NCBI RefSeq assembly: GCF_001283065.1
Contig: NZ_CDMK01000003.1
Coordinates: 47,378-98,773, forward strand
DNA: 51,396 bases
Source of the DNA: Helicobacter heilmannii
Lineage (GTDB): Bacteria; Campylobacterota; Campylobacteria; Campylobacterales; Helicobacteraceae
Direction of reading: 5' to 3'
Both the position numbers and the translations under genes were made by a program. Positions 33,978 through 42,859 of the stretch are shown here, piece after piece. Below the pieces are notes generated by a model that did no database searches, was not told the DNA's origin, and saw nothing but the letters and a program-made list of their open reading frames with translations. Every line of letters starts with the position of its first letter. The first letter of the stretch is position 1.

Positions 33978-35007
33978 AAATCAATAAACCCACTGGCAAA
34001 AAGAGCATAAAAAAGGCCAAATGAGACAGAGAGCCCAAAGCCAATTTGAGATCCGCTTGGTAGTAGTCTAGGGCGATGCTGGTTTTGATGAAATAGGTGG
34101 CGGGCAAGAGCGCGCTCCAAAACTGCGCAAGGGCTGGCATGTTGTCTGTGGGGTAGGTAACCCCTACAAAGGCAAAGGAGGGGGCGGTGTATAGAGCGAT
34201 GAAAGAAGCGGTGCGGAAGGGGTCTTGGATAGTGGTGTAAAAGAAAAGCACTACGCTAGAGATCGCCACCACCAAGAGCACACAAGAAAGTAACAACAGC
34301 CCCCAATGGGCATTGTAGGGCTTTAAGTAAAAGAGCATCAACGCCCCCCATGCGCTAAAAATGAGCGTGTTTAGGCCTAAAGCCCTCCACACTTCACGGG
34401 AATTTTGGCACACCTGCACGAAGTTAAACATCCCCAACGCCGCTAAGATTTGCCACATGCAGGGCAAGATTGCCATGAGCAAAAACTGGGCATAGTTGTT
34501 GTGCTCGTTAAACAGAGCATGTAAGTCCACATACACGGGAAAGGCTAGGGCTTTGGCAATCTTTAAATCACTGTGCAACTTTAAATTCGTGGCAACATCT
34601 TGCTTAATTTCTAAGGTGGAGAGGGTATATAAAAAGGCGTTCAAGAGGGTCTTGCCCACCAGTACATAGGTGGCGTTATAATACAAAGCTATGGGGGTCT
34701 GCACGCCTAGTTTGACCTGCCGCTCTAAATTCTTAGGCACCACCACCACTCCATAGATTTTCTTAGAAGCCAAAAAGGGTTTGGCCTGGTCCAAATTGCT
34801 GTAAAAATGCGCTACTTTAAGGGCACTATTGGCATTGAGGGAGCGCACCATTTCATGGCTCAAGTGGCTATTATCTAAATCCACCACCCCGATATCAAGT
34901 CTCGTGGGAATTTGCCGGTAAAACAAGGCAATCATAACTAGCCCAAAAAAAAGTGGAGCTACGCACACCGCCACCGCAAAGCGTGATTGAAAAAACTTCG
35001 CCCACAT
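33952..35007 (-). CDS. ABC-2 type exporter permease (first subunit)
   Basis: I choose ATG 35007 (MWAKFFQSRF), one base after the stop of the HlyD-like gene; an upstream in-frame start would overlap it. The 351-residue product has the same plan as its neighbour: an N-terminal helix (AVAVCVAPLFFGLVMIALFY), a periplasmic domain starting RLDIGVVDLDNSHLS, and C-terminal helices with FAFVGVTYPTDNMPALAQFW. That last motif corresponds to FIWPSELMPAFLRL in the partner, so the two subunits are paralogues. The exported substrate is unknown; related systems export drugs or envelope compounds. Confidence 0.82.
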   Translation of the reverse strand: MWAKFFQSRFAVAVCVAPLFFGLVMIALFYRQIPTRLDIGVVDLDNSHLSHEMVRSLNANSALKVAHFYSNLDQAKPFLASKKIYGVVVVPKNLERQVKLGVQTPIALYYNATYVLVGKTLLNAFLYTLSTLEIKQDVATNLKLHSDLKIAKALAFPVYVDLHALFNEHNNYAQFLLMAILPCMWQILAALGMFNFVQVCQNSREVWRALGLNTLIFSAWGALMLFYLKPYNAHWGLLLLSCVLLVVAISSVVLFFYTTIQDPFRTASFIALYTAPSFAFVGVTYPTDNMPALAQFWSALLPATYFIKTSIALDYYQADLKLALGSLSHLAFFMLFLPVGLLIFDKRFCRV

Positions 35008-35008
35008 C

Positions 35009-35998
35009 TTAATCGCTAGGGATGTCCACCAACACACTCATGCCGACCCTTAGAGCTTGCATGTCCTTTAGGGGCGTGGCTTCGATGCTAAAGCTTTTCA
35101 TATCGTAGCTTTGGCTGCTGTTCGTGCTTTTCCAAGTTGCAAAATCGCCCATCACCGCAATATGCGTAACTTTAAACTCCACACTCTCTTTTAAGGCGGG
35201 AATATAGCCCGTAAAGCTAGCCCCCTTTTTAAAGCGGCTCAAATACTTCTCAGGTACACTCAAATCTAGCCATGCATGCGCAGTATCTGTAACCAGTACC
35301 ACAGGAAAGCCCTTAGGACTAAGTTCCCCGCCATAAAGTAGTACATTGCTCACCTCCCCATCGATGGGGCTGTAGGCCTTTTTGTCTCTTAAAAATGCCT
35401 GCACTTCGTTGAGCTGCCCTAAAGCGGCCTGCTCTTTCTCTTTAGCGGCGATCTTGCTCTCATTGGACGCGCCCTCTAGGGCGAGCTGGTATTGCTCATA
35501 AGCGGCGTTTTTCTTAAAGGTCGCGCTTTGAAAGGCCGCGTAGGCCTCATCGCGCTTTTGTAGACTCGCCACGCCCTTATCATAAAGGCTTTGGATTCGT
35601 TTATAGGTTTCTTCGGCTAAATCGCTTTGCGCTTTGGCGGCTTGGTAGACATCTTTTGCGCTTTTAATGGTTTGGCTGCGGCTACCCCTTAGCACTTCAT
35701 TGCTCAAGGCTTTGGCGGCTTTGTGGCTAGAGCTGGCTTGTAGTAGTTTTGCCTCCGCTTCAGGGCTATCGATCGTAAAGACTAAATCTCCTTTTTTGAT
35801 GTAATCGCCCTTGTTGACAAGCACACTCTCCACCCGCCCGGCAAGCTTGGAGCTCACGCTGTACTCCCTAGCTTCTATGAAGCCTTGCAGGCGTTGCTGT
35901 TTGTGGTTGTAAGTGCTGTAATACACCTGTCCGAGCCAAATTAAAATCCCCACTGCCGCCAAAGCGGCCAGGATGATCGGGGTCTTTGTCGTCTTCAC
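35009..35998 (-). CDS. HlyD-family membrane fusion protein
   Basis: A 329-residue periplasmic adaptor with an N-terminal anchor (PIILAALAAVGILIWLGQVYY). The split biotinyl-lipoyl domain is seen at about residues 45-80 (VSSKLAGRVESVLVNKGDYI) and again at 205-230 (YSPIDGEVSNVLLYGGEL). Between them lies a long helical hairpin (about 80-200). The last 100 residues are the beta-barrel part. The start is GTG 35998 with AAGGA upstream. It connects the two ABC-2 permeases with the TolC-like channel encoded just before it on the same strand. Confidence 0.9.
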   Translation of the reverse strand: MKTTKTPIILAALAAVGILIWLGQVYYSTYNHKQQRLQGFIEAREYSVSSKLAGRVESVLVNKGDYIKKGDLVFTIDSPEAEAKLLQASSSHKAAKALSNEVLRGSRSQTIKSAKDVYQAAKAQSDLAEETYKRIQSLYDKGVASLQKRDEAYAAFQSATFKKNAAYEQYQLALEGASNESKIAAKEKEQAALGQLNEVQAFLRDKKAYSPIDGEVSNVLLYGGELSPKGFPVVLVTDTAHAWLDLSVPEKYLSRFKKGASFTGYIPALKESVEFKVTHIAVMGDFATWKSTNSSQSYDMKSFSIEATPLKDMQALRVGMSVLVDIPSD

Positions 35999-36007
35999 TC
36001 CATTTCC

Positions 36008-37528
36008 TTAGTAAACAAAATCGTAAAATAGGTCTGTATGCCCGCTAAGCACCATCAAATCCACCAACGCGCTGATGTACTTATAGGCGTGGGTCTTTTG
36101 CTCCACCAAAATGCCCGCCAACGAGTTGCGCGCATCCACCACCATCGCATTGGTCGCCATGCCCTGATTAAATGCCTCTTCTTGCAATTTCAAGTTTTCT
36201 TTGGCTAGCTCCACACTCGCATCCAAACTTTTATATTCCTTCAGCAAGGCTTGGCATTGCAGGTAGGTTTTATGTACCAAGAGTTCCATGTCTTTCTTGG
36301 CTTGGCTTTGCAGGGCGGAGGCTTGCAGCTCATCAATCTTGGCGGCTTGGTAGTGCATGATACGCCCGTGAGGGGTTAAAATAGGCAGTCTTGCGCCCAC
36401 GCCCACGAACCACTCGGGGATCATGTTGAGCATGGTGGAGTTATTCTGTTTCATCAAGTAGGCCCCAAAGAAATTAAAATGGGGGAGAAACTTCGCCACT
36501 TGTAATTTTGTCATCTGTCTTGCGCTCTGCTGTTTGATGGCGAGACTTCTTAGCACGGGATAAGAGCTTAGAGTTTCTTGCTCAAAAAAGGCTAAACTGG
36601 GCAGGGCTTTGGGGCGGATGTTTAAATGCGCCGTGGGGGCGAAGTGGGCTCTTGATACAGGGATGTTTTGGCTGCTCAAAATGGTATTGAACGCCAAAGT
36701 CGCAACCTCCAGCGCATCGTCTGCTTGCATGGACTTGGTCTTGCTCTTTTCATACGCCACTTGTGCGCTTAGAGCCTCCACTTTGGCAATTTGCCCAGCC
36801 TTTAGGCGTTTTAGGGCGTTTTGGTAGTGCTTCAAATGCCCCGCTTGCACATCTTTAAGCACCTCATCCACCTCCATGTTCAGTACCAAGCCATAGTAAA
36901 TCTTCACCAGCTCTTGAAAGGTGGAGAGCCTTTTAAGGCGGGACACCTCCATCGACTCCTTATGCGCCAAAGAGGCGAGCTTTGTCATATAAAAGCGCTC
37001 TCCGCCCATATACAGCGGATAAATGATGCTCAAAGCCCCCATCACAATGTTTTGTTTGGAGAACAAGAAGGGTTGGCTTAAGGTGTTAACCATCCCCCCG
37101 ATCCCTTGTGCCACCGCCATACCTCCCATTTGTGCTAGGGCGGGCTGGCCTAAGAAGTGCTCCATGCCATTGGCAAAATTTTGCAATTGGACTTTATTCT
37201 GGCTATTTAGTGGCGAAATAGTGATGGGCTTGCCTAGGTGCACATAAAAGGCACTTAAATCAATTTCGGGTAAGAAAGAGAGCTTAGCCGCCGTGCTTAA
37301 TTTTTTAGCCTTCTTCTCGGCGTAGTCCTGGGCCTTGATGCCATCGTAATTGGCCAGTACCATGCCCCACGCCTGCTTGAGCGTAACCTTAGTGGGCTTA
37401 TCCATCTGCAGCGTGCTTAAATTTGTAGAGTTTTTAGCTTCTATTTGCAAAGGGCTTAACTCTGTTTGTGCTGCCAACACGCCGCTAAGCAGCCCCACCA
37501 ACACCCCAAACCGATTATTGTGCATCAT
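36008..37528 (-). CDS. TolC-like outer-membrane efflux protein
   Basis: A 506-residue outer-membrane factor with a signal peptide ending near VLAAQ. It has the duplicated OEP structure: helical repeats around VTLKQAWGMVLANYDGIKAQ and KLSTAAKLSFLPEIDLSAFY, then RSLAIKQQSARQMTKLQVAK followed by FLPHFNFFGAYL. It ends with LKLQEEAFNQGMATNAMVVDARNSL. It should form the trimeric exit duct for the neighbouring HlyD/ABC-2 system. The 5' end overlaps the stop of the upstream CorC-like gene by four bases, so all five genes could be one transcript. Corresponds in position to HP1489. Confidence 0.88.
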   Translation of the reverse strand: MMHNNRFGVLVGLLSGVLAAQTELSPLQIEAKNSTNLSTLQMDKPTKVTLKQAWGMVLANYDGIKAQDYAEKKAKKLSTAAKLSFLPEIDLSAFYVHLGKPITISPLNSQNKVQLQNFANGMEHFLGQPALAQMGGMAVAQGIGGMVNTLSQPFLFSKQNIVMGALSIIYPLYMGGERFYMTKLASLAHKESMEVSRLKRLSTFQELVKIYYGLVLNMEVDEVLKDVQAGHLKHYQNALKRLKAGQIAKVEALSAQVAYEKSKTKSMQADDALEVATLAFNTILSSQNIPVSRAHFAPTAHLNIRPKALPSLAFFEQETLSSYPVLRSLAIKQQSARQMTKLQVAKFLPHFNFFGAYLMKQNNSTMLNMIPEWFVGVGARLPILTPHGRIMHYQAAKIDELQASALQSQAKKDMELLVHKTYLQCQALLKEYKSLDASVELAKENLKLQEEAFNQGMATNAMVVDARNSLAGILVEQKTHAYKYISALVDLMVLSGHTDLFYDFVY

Positions 37529-38838
37529 AAATCCTTTTTCACGAGCTTGAGTTTGCGAATCCGCGCCTTATCCATGTCTAGCACCTCAAAAATGCACCGC
37601 TCATCGCCCACCACATCGCCCACCTCCGGCAACCTTTCTAGCAAGCTAAAAACATACCCCCCCAAGGTCACCTGCTCATAGTCATGCTCAAATCGAAAAC
37701 CCAAGAGTTCCTCCACACTCTCTAAATCCACTCGTCCATCACACTCAAAGGTGTATTCATCGATTTTCTTAATCCCCTCCTTATTCTCATTTTGCCCCTC
37801 AAAAATATCCCCCATGATTTCCTCAAAAATATCATCCATCGTTAAAACTCCCGAAGTCCCTCCGTATTCATCCACCACCAACGCCATGCGCCTTTGCTGT
37901 TGGTTCATTTTAATTAAAATTTGCGAAATGGACGCGCTCTCGGGCACAATCAACACCTCTTGTAGTAGGTGCTTTAAATTGGGTTCTTTGCGCTCTAAAA
38001 CAGGGGCAGATAAAATGTCTTTGATGTGCACCATACCCAAAATGTTGTCCTTATGCCCATCGCAACAAGGGTAGCGGGTGAAGGGGTGCTTTAAAATCGT
38101 TTGCAAATGCTGCTCGTGGGTCTGTTTAATGTCTAAGCACACCATGTCGTTACGCGGGGTCATGATCTCTTTGGCACTCGTGTCGGAGAAATCCACGGCA
38201 TTTTTAATCAGCTCCTCCTCCACATAGTCGATCACCCCGCCTTTTAAACTCTCCCCCACAATGATCTTGATCTCCTCTTCTGAGTGCGCACTGTCCTTTT
38301 GCGGCTCAATGCCAAAGAGCTTGAGCACCAAGCGCGCCAAGAAGTCAAAGAGATTAACAATGGGATAAGAGAGCATCCAAAAGGCGTGCAAGGGCCGTGC
38401 CACCCACAAAACCACGCTCTCGGCGCGCACGATGGCGATCGATTTAGGCACAATCTCGCCCAAGATCACATGCAATAAAGTGATGCAGCAAAAGGCGAGC
38501 ACCACGCTTAGGGCGTGCACAATGGTGTGCAGGGCAGAGAAATGCACCCATTTATGCAGCATGAGTGTGATCAAATGCGCTAGGGCGGGCTCGCCCAGCC
38601 AGCCAAGCCCCAAGGAAGCCAAAGTTACACCTAGCTGCGTGGCACTTAAGTAGGTGTTCACCGAAGCATTGATCTTCAGGGCAAGGGTGGCGTTGGGGTT
38701 GTTATGCAGGCTCAGCTCCTCTAGTTTGGAGCGCCTGACCTTGACAATAGCAAATTCAGAGAGTACGAAAAAAGCGTTGCACAACACCAAAAGAAGGGCG
38801 AAAGTGCACATTATCAGCGACTCGTAAACTTCCAACAA
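37525..38838 (-). CDS. CNNM/CorC-like membrane protein with CBS domains
   Basis: A 437-residue protein often annotated as haemolysin. The DUF21 (CNNM) membrane domain covers about residues 1-175 (FALLLVLCNAFFVLSEFAIV; ATQLGVTLASLGLGWLGEPA). A CBS pair spans about 200-325 (TPRNDMVCLDI; MALVVDEYGGTSGVLTMDDI), and the CorC/HlyC domain 345-430 follows (YTFECDGRVDLESVEELLGF). The start is TTG 38838 with AAGGAG five bases before. Relatives take part in Mg2+/Co2+ handling; haemolysis is not expected. It is the first gene of the exporter operon. Confidence 0.9.
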   Translation of the reverse strand: MLEVYESLIMCTFALLLVLCNAFFVLSEFAIVKVRRSKLEELSLHNNPNATLALKINASVNTYLSATQLGVTLASLGLGWLGEPALAHLITLMLHKWVHFSALHTIVHALSVVLAFCCITLLHVILGEIVPKSIAIVRAESVVLWVARPLHAFWMLSYPIVNLFDFLARLVLKLFGIEPQKDSAHSEEEIKIIVGESLKGGVIDYVEEELIKNAVDFSDTSAKEIMTPRNDMVCLDIKQTHEQHLQTILKHPFTRYPCCDGHKDNILGMVHIKDILSAPVLERKEPNLKHLLQEVLIVPESASISQILIKMNQQQRRMALVVDEYGGTSGVLTMDDIFEEIMGDIFEGQNENKEGIKKIDEYTFECDGRVDLESVEELLGFRFEHDYEQVTLGGYVFSLLERLPEVGDVVGDERCIFEVLDMDKARIRKLKLVKKDL

Positions 38839-38911
38839 CTCTCCTTAAAATTAGCCTAAAACACCCTATTTTATAGTCTATTCTACAAAGAATAATTAAC
38901 GGATAACAAGC

Positions 38912-40513
38912 CTAGAGTCTCTTAACAATGTTGAAAGTGTCTATTAAATAGTATCCTAAGGCCCCAAGTAGGGCGGAAATGGGCACGGTGATGAGCCATG
39001 CGGTGATGATCTTTTTGATCACCGAGCGTTTAAGCAACTCGCTTTTGTAGGCCTTTTTTAAGCCTTTGCGCTCCTTTTTACTCAAACCCACTGTGTATTC
39101 TAAAGTGTTGTTTTCTTTTTGTAGGGTTTTGAGGTAGGCGAGCATTTCTTTTTTCTGCTTGGGGTTGGCCTTTTCAAAGCGATCCAAGAAGTTCTTGATG
39201 ACACTCGCATCTTCGCCGTGGTGCGCGTCTAAAATCATTTGCTTCATCTCAAAGAGCCGTTTTTGCAAGAACTCGCGCAAAAAGCCCACTCCAAAGACCG
39301 CCCCGATGGTGATGTGCGTGGAGCTCACGGGTAAACCAAGCTTTGAGGCGAGTAGCACCGTGATCACCGTTGCCATCGCGATGCAAAAGGCTTGCATTTT
39401 GTCTAGCTCCGTGATTTCACTGCCCACGGTTTTAATGAGCCTTGGACCATATAAACTAAGTCCCGTGGCAATGCCAAGCCCCCCAACCAGCATGATCCAC
39501 AAGGGCGCATAGGCTTTTGTGGGGATGGCGTGGTGTCCCCACTCTTGCAAACTCTGCACAATCGCCGCTAGGGGTCCCACGGCATTGGCTACATCATTAG
39601 CCCCGTGCGCAAAGCTCAGCAAAGCGGCACTAAAGACCAAGGGCAGAGTAAAGAGTGTGTGCACGCTCTCTTTCGTGTTTTCTAGGCTGTTGATCTTAGA
39701 AGCCACATAGCCGCTAAAGGTGCTGTAGGCGAGCAGCCCCACCCCCACGCTTAAGAGAAATTCGTTAACCAAGCCTAGCGGCGTGCGTAGAACCTTTGCC
39801 AGCATATACCAGCTAAACGCCAAGCCCATCACCCCCACCACTAGGGGCATCGCCTTTAGGGCGGCGTTTTTCTTGTCTTCTCGATCGCTGATACTCTGCT
39901 TAAACAAGACCATAAGGCCCATGGCAATCCCCCCGCCCATCACAGGCGAGATGACCCAACTAGCCACAATCCCACCCAAAAATTGCCAATCTACAGCCCC
40001 AGCCCCCCCTGCCACCAACCCCGCTCCAAGCACCCCACCCACAATGGAGTGTGTGGTAGAAACGGGCGCACCAATGGCTGTGGCTAGATGCAGCCAAATT
40101 GCCCCTGAGAGCAGAGCCGAAAACATCATTCCGACAAAAACCGTGGTGTTTTGGATGTGCTCGGGGTCGATGATTTTGCCCTTAATGCTCTGCACGACTT
40201 CACTGCCGGCCAACACCGCCCCCAACACCTCACACAGCGCCGCCATCAAAATCGCCATGCCCAGCGTGATTGCCTGTGAGCCCACCAGCGGGCCGACATT
40301 ATTGGCGACATCGTTGGCCCCGATGTTCATGGCCATATACCCCCCCACCACTGCGCTCAAAGCTAGCAATGCTAAGTGCGTGGGCGTGTGGCTAAAGATA
40401 AGGGCTAACCCCGCCGCCGCCACAACAAACACGATGGCTAGGGTGATTTTGACATTGTCTCTTTGGAGCTCTTTAAAGGCCTTTTGGATAGAACCGCTTG
40501 TTTTAGATTTCAT
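38912..40513 (-). CDS. pit: PiT-family inorganic phosphate transporter
   Basis: A 533-residue multipass permease with the inverted duplication of the PHO4 family. The signature GANDVANNVGPLVGSQ lies at about residues 65-80 and its partner AHGANDVANAVGPLAAI at about 310-326. VSTTHSIVGGVLGAG and VSSTHITIGAVFGVGFL are the two other family repeats. A cytoplasmic region rich in charged residues lies at about 415-495, followed by a last membrane helix. It most likely imports phosphate with H+ or Na+. It occupies the HP1491 position; the next expected gene (nfu) is displaced by the phosphosignalling cassette. Confidence 0.93.
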   Translation of the reverse strand: MKSKTSGSIQKAFKELQRDNVKITLAIVFVVAAAGLALIFSHTPTHLALLALSAVVGGYMAMNIGANDVANNVGPLVGSQAITLGMAILMAALCEVLGAVLAGSEVVQSIKGKIIDPEHIQNTTVFVGMMFSALLSGAIWLHLATAIGAPVSTTHSIVGGVLGAGLVAGGAGAVDWQFLGGIVASWVISPVMGGGIAMGLMVLFKQSISDREDKKNAALKAMPLVVGVMGLAFSWYMLAKVLRTPLGLVNEFLLSVGVGLLAYSTFSGYVASKINSLENTKESVHTLFTLPLVFSAALLSFAHGANDVANAVGPLAAIVQSLQEWGHHAIPTKAYAPLWIMLVGGLGIATGLSLYGPRLIKTVGSEITELDKMQAFCIAMATVITVLLASKLGLPVSSTHITIGAVFGVGFLREFLQKRLFEMKQMILDAHHGEDASVIKNFLDRFEKANPKQKKEMLAYLKTLQKENNTLEYTVGLSKKERKGLKKAYKSELLKRSVIKKIITAWLITVPISALLGALGYYLIDTFNIVKRL

Positions 40514-40679
40514 GTGGAGCTTTCATTGACGGGTAGGACTTTAATATAAAAATCTCTAAGAAACGCTTAAAGAATGTGTTTAAAGCCATTGCCTTTTGAC
40601 GCTCTCTATGTTTTGATTTGACTAAAGTTTGCTAAGCATAAAAAACCATTAACTTTTTGCCCCTTTTGATTTACCTTTT

Positions 40680-40685
40680 TATGCT
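40680..40685 (+). promoter_or_regulatory. Candidate -10 box of the phosphosignalling cassette
   Basis: TATGCT at 40680-40685 follows an AT-rich stretch and lies four bases before the octamer repeat. If used, transcription would begin within the first repeat copy and the repeats would form the mRNA leader. No -35 box is clear. This is the best candidate I see, not a certain promoter. Confidence 0.4.
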
Positions 40686-40689
40686 ACTC

Positions 40690-40733
40690 TCACCCATTCA
40701 CCCATTCACCCATTCACCCATTCACCCATTCAC
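40690..40733. repeat. 8-bp tandem repeat, five and a half copies
   Basis: TCACCCAT is repeated five times without error (40690-40729), followed by TCAC. It lies 46 bases before the start of the kinase gene. Simple repeats of this kind change copy number by slipped-strand mispairing in Helicobacter and often control phase variation. Being non-coding, this one could alter leader length or structure. Confidence 0.9.
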
Positions 40734-40762
40734 GGGGCGGGGGCGGATAGAGGGGATAGGGG
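40734..40762 (+). promoter_or_regulatory. Candidate G-quadruplex in the cassette leader
   Basis: Four runs of at least four G (40734-40737, 40739-40743, 40752-40755, 40759-40762) separated by loops of 1, 8 and 3 bases fit the usual quadruplex pattern. They lie immediately before the ribosome binding site AGGAG (40766-40770) of the kinase gene on the coding strand, so an RNA quadruplex could restrict translation. Confidence 0.5.
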
Positions 40763-40779
40763 CTTAGGAGTTTGGTTGT

Positions 40780-42171
40780 ATGCAAGACCCTGATTTAGCC
40801 ACCTTGATCCAAAGCCACGATGTGCTCTTGATCGATGAGAGTGCATTGATAGAAGGGGCGTTTTGGAAAATCTACAAAGACAACCTCCAAGAAATCCTAC
40901 AAAAAACCAACAAGAAAATCGGGGTCCCTGAAGATGTCCTAGAACGGATCAACGACCAACGCGCAGACGATGCCCGTTACCAAAAGGCATACAATAGGTA
41001 TCTTTCTATCCAAAAGGAGGTTGTCAGCGTGCCGGGCAAACTCACAGAAATCATCAGAGCCACGAAAAACCTGTTTTTCACCAAAAACAAGACCCTCGCC
41101 AACATCGCCACCCGTTTTAAACAAAGCACCATCTTGTTCCTCTCTAGCAGCAAAAAACGCCTAGAGTTTTACATCGCTAAAGCCAAAGAGGACATCAGCA
41201 AACCCAAGCACAAAACCCCCCACACCTCTCAAGGTAAATTACACATCAGTGCAGTCCCACAAGAGGGGCAAGATGTCTATTATGATCACAATGGCAAGCA
41301 ACACAGCGTCAGACTCACCCAAGAGCTAGGGCAAGGAGGCGAGGGGATCATTTACACCACCAACACGCCCATGCTCGCCAAAATCTACGGACACCAGCAC
41401 AAGAGCACACAGACCGGGGGCGTACCCGACTTCACTCCCCAAAAAATCGCCCTACTCACTAAGATCAAAACCAACCAATGGGTGTGCATGCCCACTTGTC
41501 TGCTCAAAAACCAACAAGGCGAATGTGTGGGGTATTTAATGCCCAAAGCGGAGGGCAAGACCTTGCAACACATCTTAGGGGGGTCTAAAGATGTCAAACA
41601 ACACATCCCTAATTGGAATTTAAAAGACCTTGTCCGTCTGTGCATGAGCTTTTTAAAAACCGCCCAATCTCTGCATGACAAGGGGATCTTAATCGGCGAC
41701 ATCAACCCCAATAATCTCATGTTCACCCCCAACGCTGAGATGTTTTTCATCGATTGCGACAGCTACCAAGTGGACAAATACCCCTGCCCTGTGGCTGACC
41801 CGGCTTATCTCGTCCCCGAGCATTTGGGCAAGCACATGAAAGATGTTTTGCGTTCTAAGAGCGATGAATACTACGCCATCGCGTGCTTGTTGTTTGTGAT
41901 CCTCACTTTGGGCATGCACCCTTACAACCACAAGGGATTGGGCAGAGATGAGGCGATGAAGCAGGGGGCATTTGCCTACCCCTTAAAGGGAGGGGACATG
42001 TCTTTTGTACCCAATGAAAAGGCACGAGATCAATGGGTACGCCTCAGCCCCAAATTGCAAGAGTATTTTTACGAGAGCTTTCAAAAAGGGGGTAAGTTTT
42101 TTGCCCCTAAAAAACGCCTCCCCCCAATCAAGTGGCTCGATGCCTTGAATAAATTCCACCAACAACTTTAA
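40780..42171 (+). CDS. Ser/Thr-kinase-like protein with an extra N-terminal domain (TerY-P triad kinase)
   Basis: A 463-residue protein starting at ATG 40780, with AGGAG nine bases upstream. Residues about 175-460 form a protein kinase: glycine loop GQGGEG (184-189), ATP-anchoring Lys in MLAKIYG (201), catalytic loop IGDINPNNLMF with Asp 307 and Asn 312, and metal-binding Asp 325 in FIDCDSYQ (DCD instead of DFG). HRD is replaced by IGD, as in the YegI-type kinases. Residues 1-135 are a separate domain: VLLIDESAL, then IGVPEDVLERIND, DDARYQKAY and STILFLSSSKKRL in the strand-helix order of PIN-like folds, though the last acidic residues are missing. No membrane segment. It heads a three-gene operon with a vWA and a PP2C gene. 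Confidence 0.8.
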   Translation: MQDPDLATLIQSHDVLLIDESALIEGAFWKIYKDNLQEILQKTNKKIGVPEDVLERINDQRADDARYQKAYNRYLSIQKEVVSVPGKLTEIIRATKNLFFTKNKTLANIATRFKQSTILFLSSSKKRLEFYIAKAKEDISKPKHKTPHTSQGKLHISAVPQEGQDVYYDHNGKQHSVRLTQELGQGGEGIIYTTNTPMLAKIYGHQHKSTQTGGVPDFTPQKIALLTKIKTNQWVCMPTCLLKNQQGECVGYLMPKAEGKTLQHILGGSKDVKQHIPNWNLKDLVRLCMSFLKTAQSLHDKGILIGDINPNNLMFTPNAEMFFIDCDSYQVDKYPCPVADPAYLVPEHLGKHMKDVLRSKSDEYYAIACLLFVILTLGMHPYNHKGLGRDEAMKQGAFAYPLKGGDMSFVPNEKARDQWVRLSPKLQEYFYESFQKGGKFFAPKKRLPPIKWLDALNKFHQQL

Positions 42172-42184
42172 GGAAAGGATAACT

Positions 42185-42859
42185 ATGAGTGATTTAGACA
42201 CAGAATACGAGAACGACTTAGCCGACAACCCCACCAAGCGGGTACCCGTGTGCCTTTGCTTAGACACGAGCGGGTCTATGAGTGGTGCACCCATCAGCGA
42301 GGTCAATCAAGGCGTGGATTTGTTTTACCAAGCGGTCAATGACCACCCCATTGCCAAACAATCTGCCGATGTGTGCATTGTAACCTTTGGGGATTGTGGG
42401 GTGCGTTTAGTGCAAGACTTCCAAAGCATCCGCGATGAATCCGCCCCTAGGTTTAGTGCCGATGGGGGTACGCCCATGGGCGAGGCGGTGAATGAAGCCC
42501 TAGACCGCCTAGAGGAACGCAAGCAAGAGTATAAAGACAATGGCACGGAATACTTCCAACCATGGCTGGTCATCATCACCGATGGCGCCCCCACAGACGA
42601 CATCAGCAGTGCCTGCAAACGCACCAGCGACATGGCAAACAATAAAAGACTCACTATTTTTCCCATCATTGTGGAGGGGGGCGATGCGGGCATTTTAGGG
42701 CAATTTTCGCCCAAGAATCCCCCCGTTAAACTCAAGGGCTTGAATTTTAAAGAGTTTTTTAAATGGCTGGCGGCCAGCGTCGCTGTGGTGTCGCAATCTC
42801 GCCCCGGGCAAAAAGTCGCTTTGCCCCCCAAAAACGAATGGGAAGAATTGGAAGTTTAA
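42185..42859 (+). CDS. terY: TerY-type von Willebrand factor A domain protein
   Basis: A 224-residue single vWA domain with an intact MIDAS: DTSGSMSG (Asp 27, Ser 29, Ser 31), the Thr in DGGTPMGEAV and the Asp in VIITDGAPTDD. Strands and helices follow the TerY/YegL pattern, ending near AASVAVVSQS. Such proteins are thought to act as metal-dependent scaffolds for the kinase and phosphatase beside them. RBS AAGGA lies nine bases before ATG 42185, 13 bases after the kinase stop, and its TAA directly abuts the ATG of the PP2C gene. This supports one co-translated unit. It has no signal peptide, so is cytoplasmic. Confidence 0.85.
   Translation: MSDLDTEYENDLADNPTKRVPVCLCLDTSGSMSGAPISEVNQGVDLFYQAVNDHPIAKQSADVCIVTFGDCGVRLVQDFQSIRDESAPRFSADGGTPMGEAVNEALDRLEERKQEYKDNGTEYFQPWLVIITDGAPTDDISSACKRTSDMANNKRLTIFPIIVEGGDAGILGQFSPKNPPVKLKGLNFKEFFKWLAASVAVVSQSRPGQKVALPPKNEWEELEV

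Noticed and set aside
39783-40529. Long plus-strand open frame of 248 codons opposite the phosphate transporter gene
   Set aside because: It lies wholly antisense to pit, has no recognisable motif and reads as low-complexity Pro/Thr/Ala sequence caused by the codon use of a membrane protein.
40690-40733. Octamer repeat as a CRISPR array
   Set aside because: Units are 8 bases with no spacers between them and no cas genes nearby; it is a simple tandem repeat.
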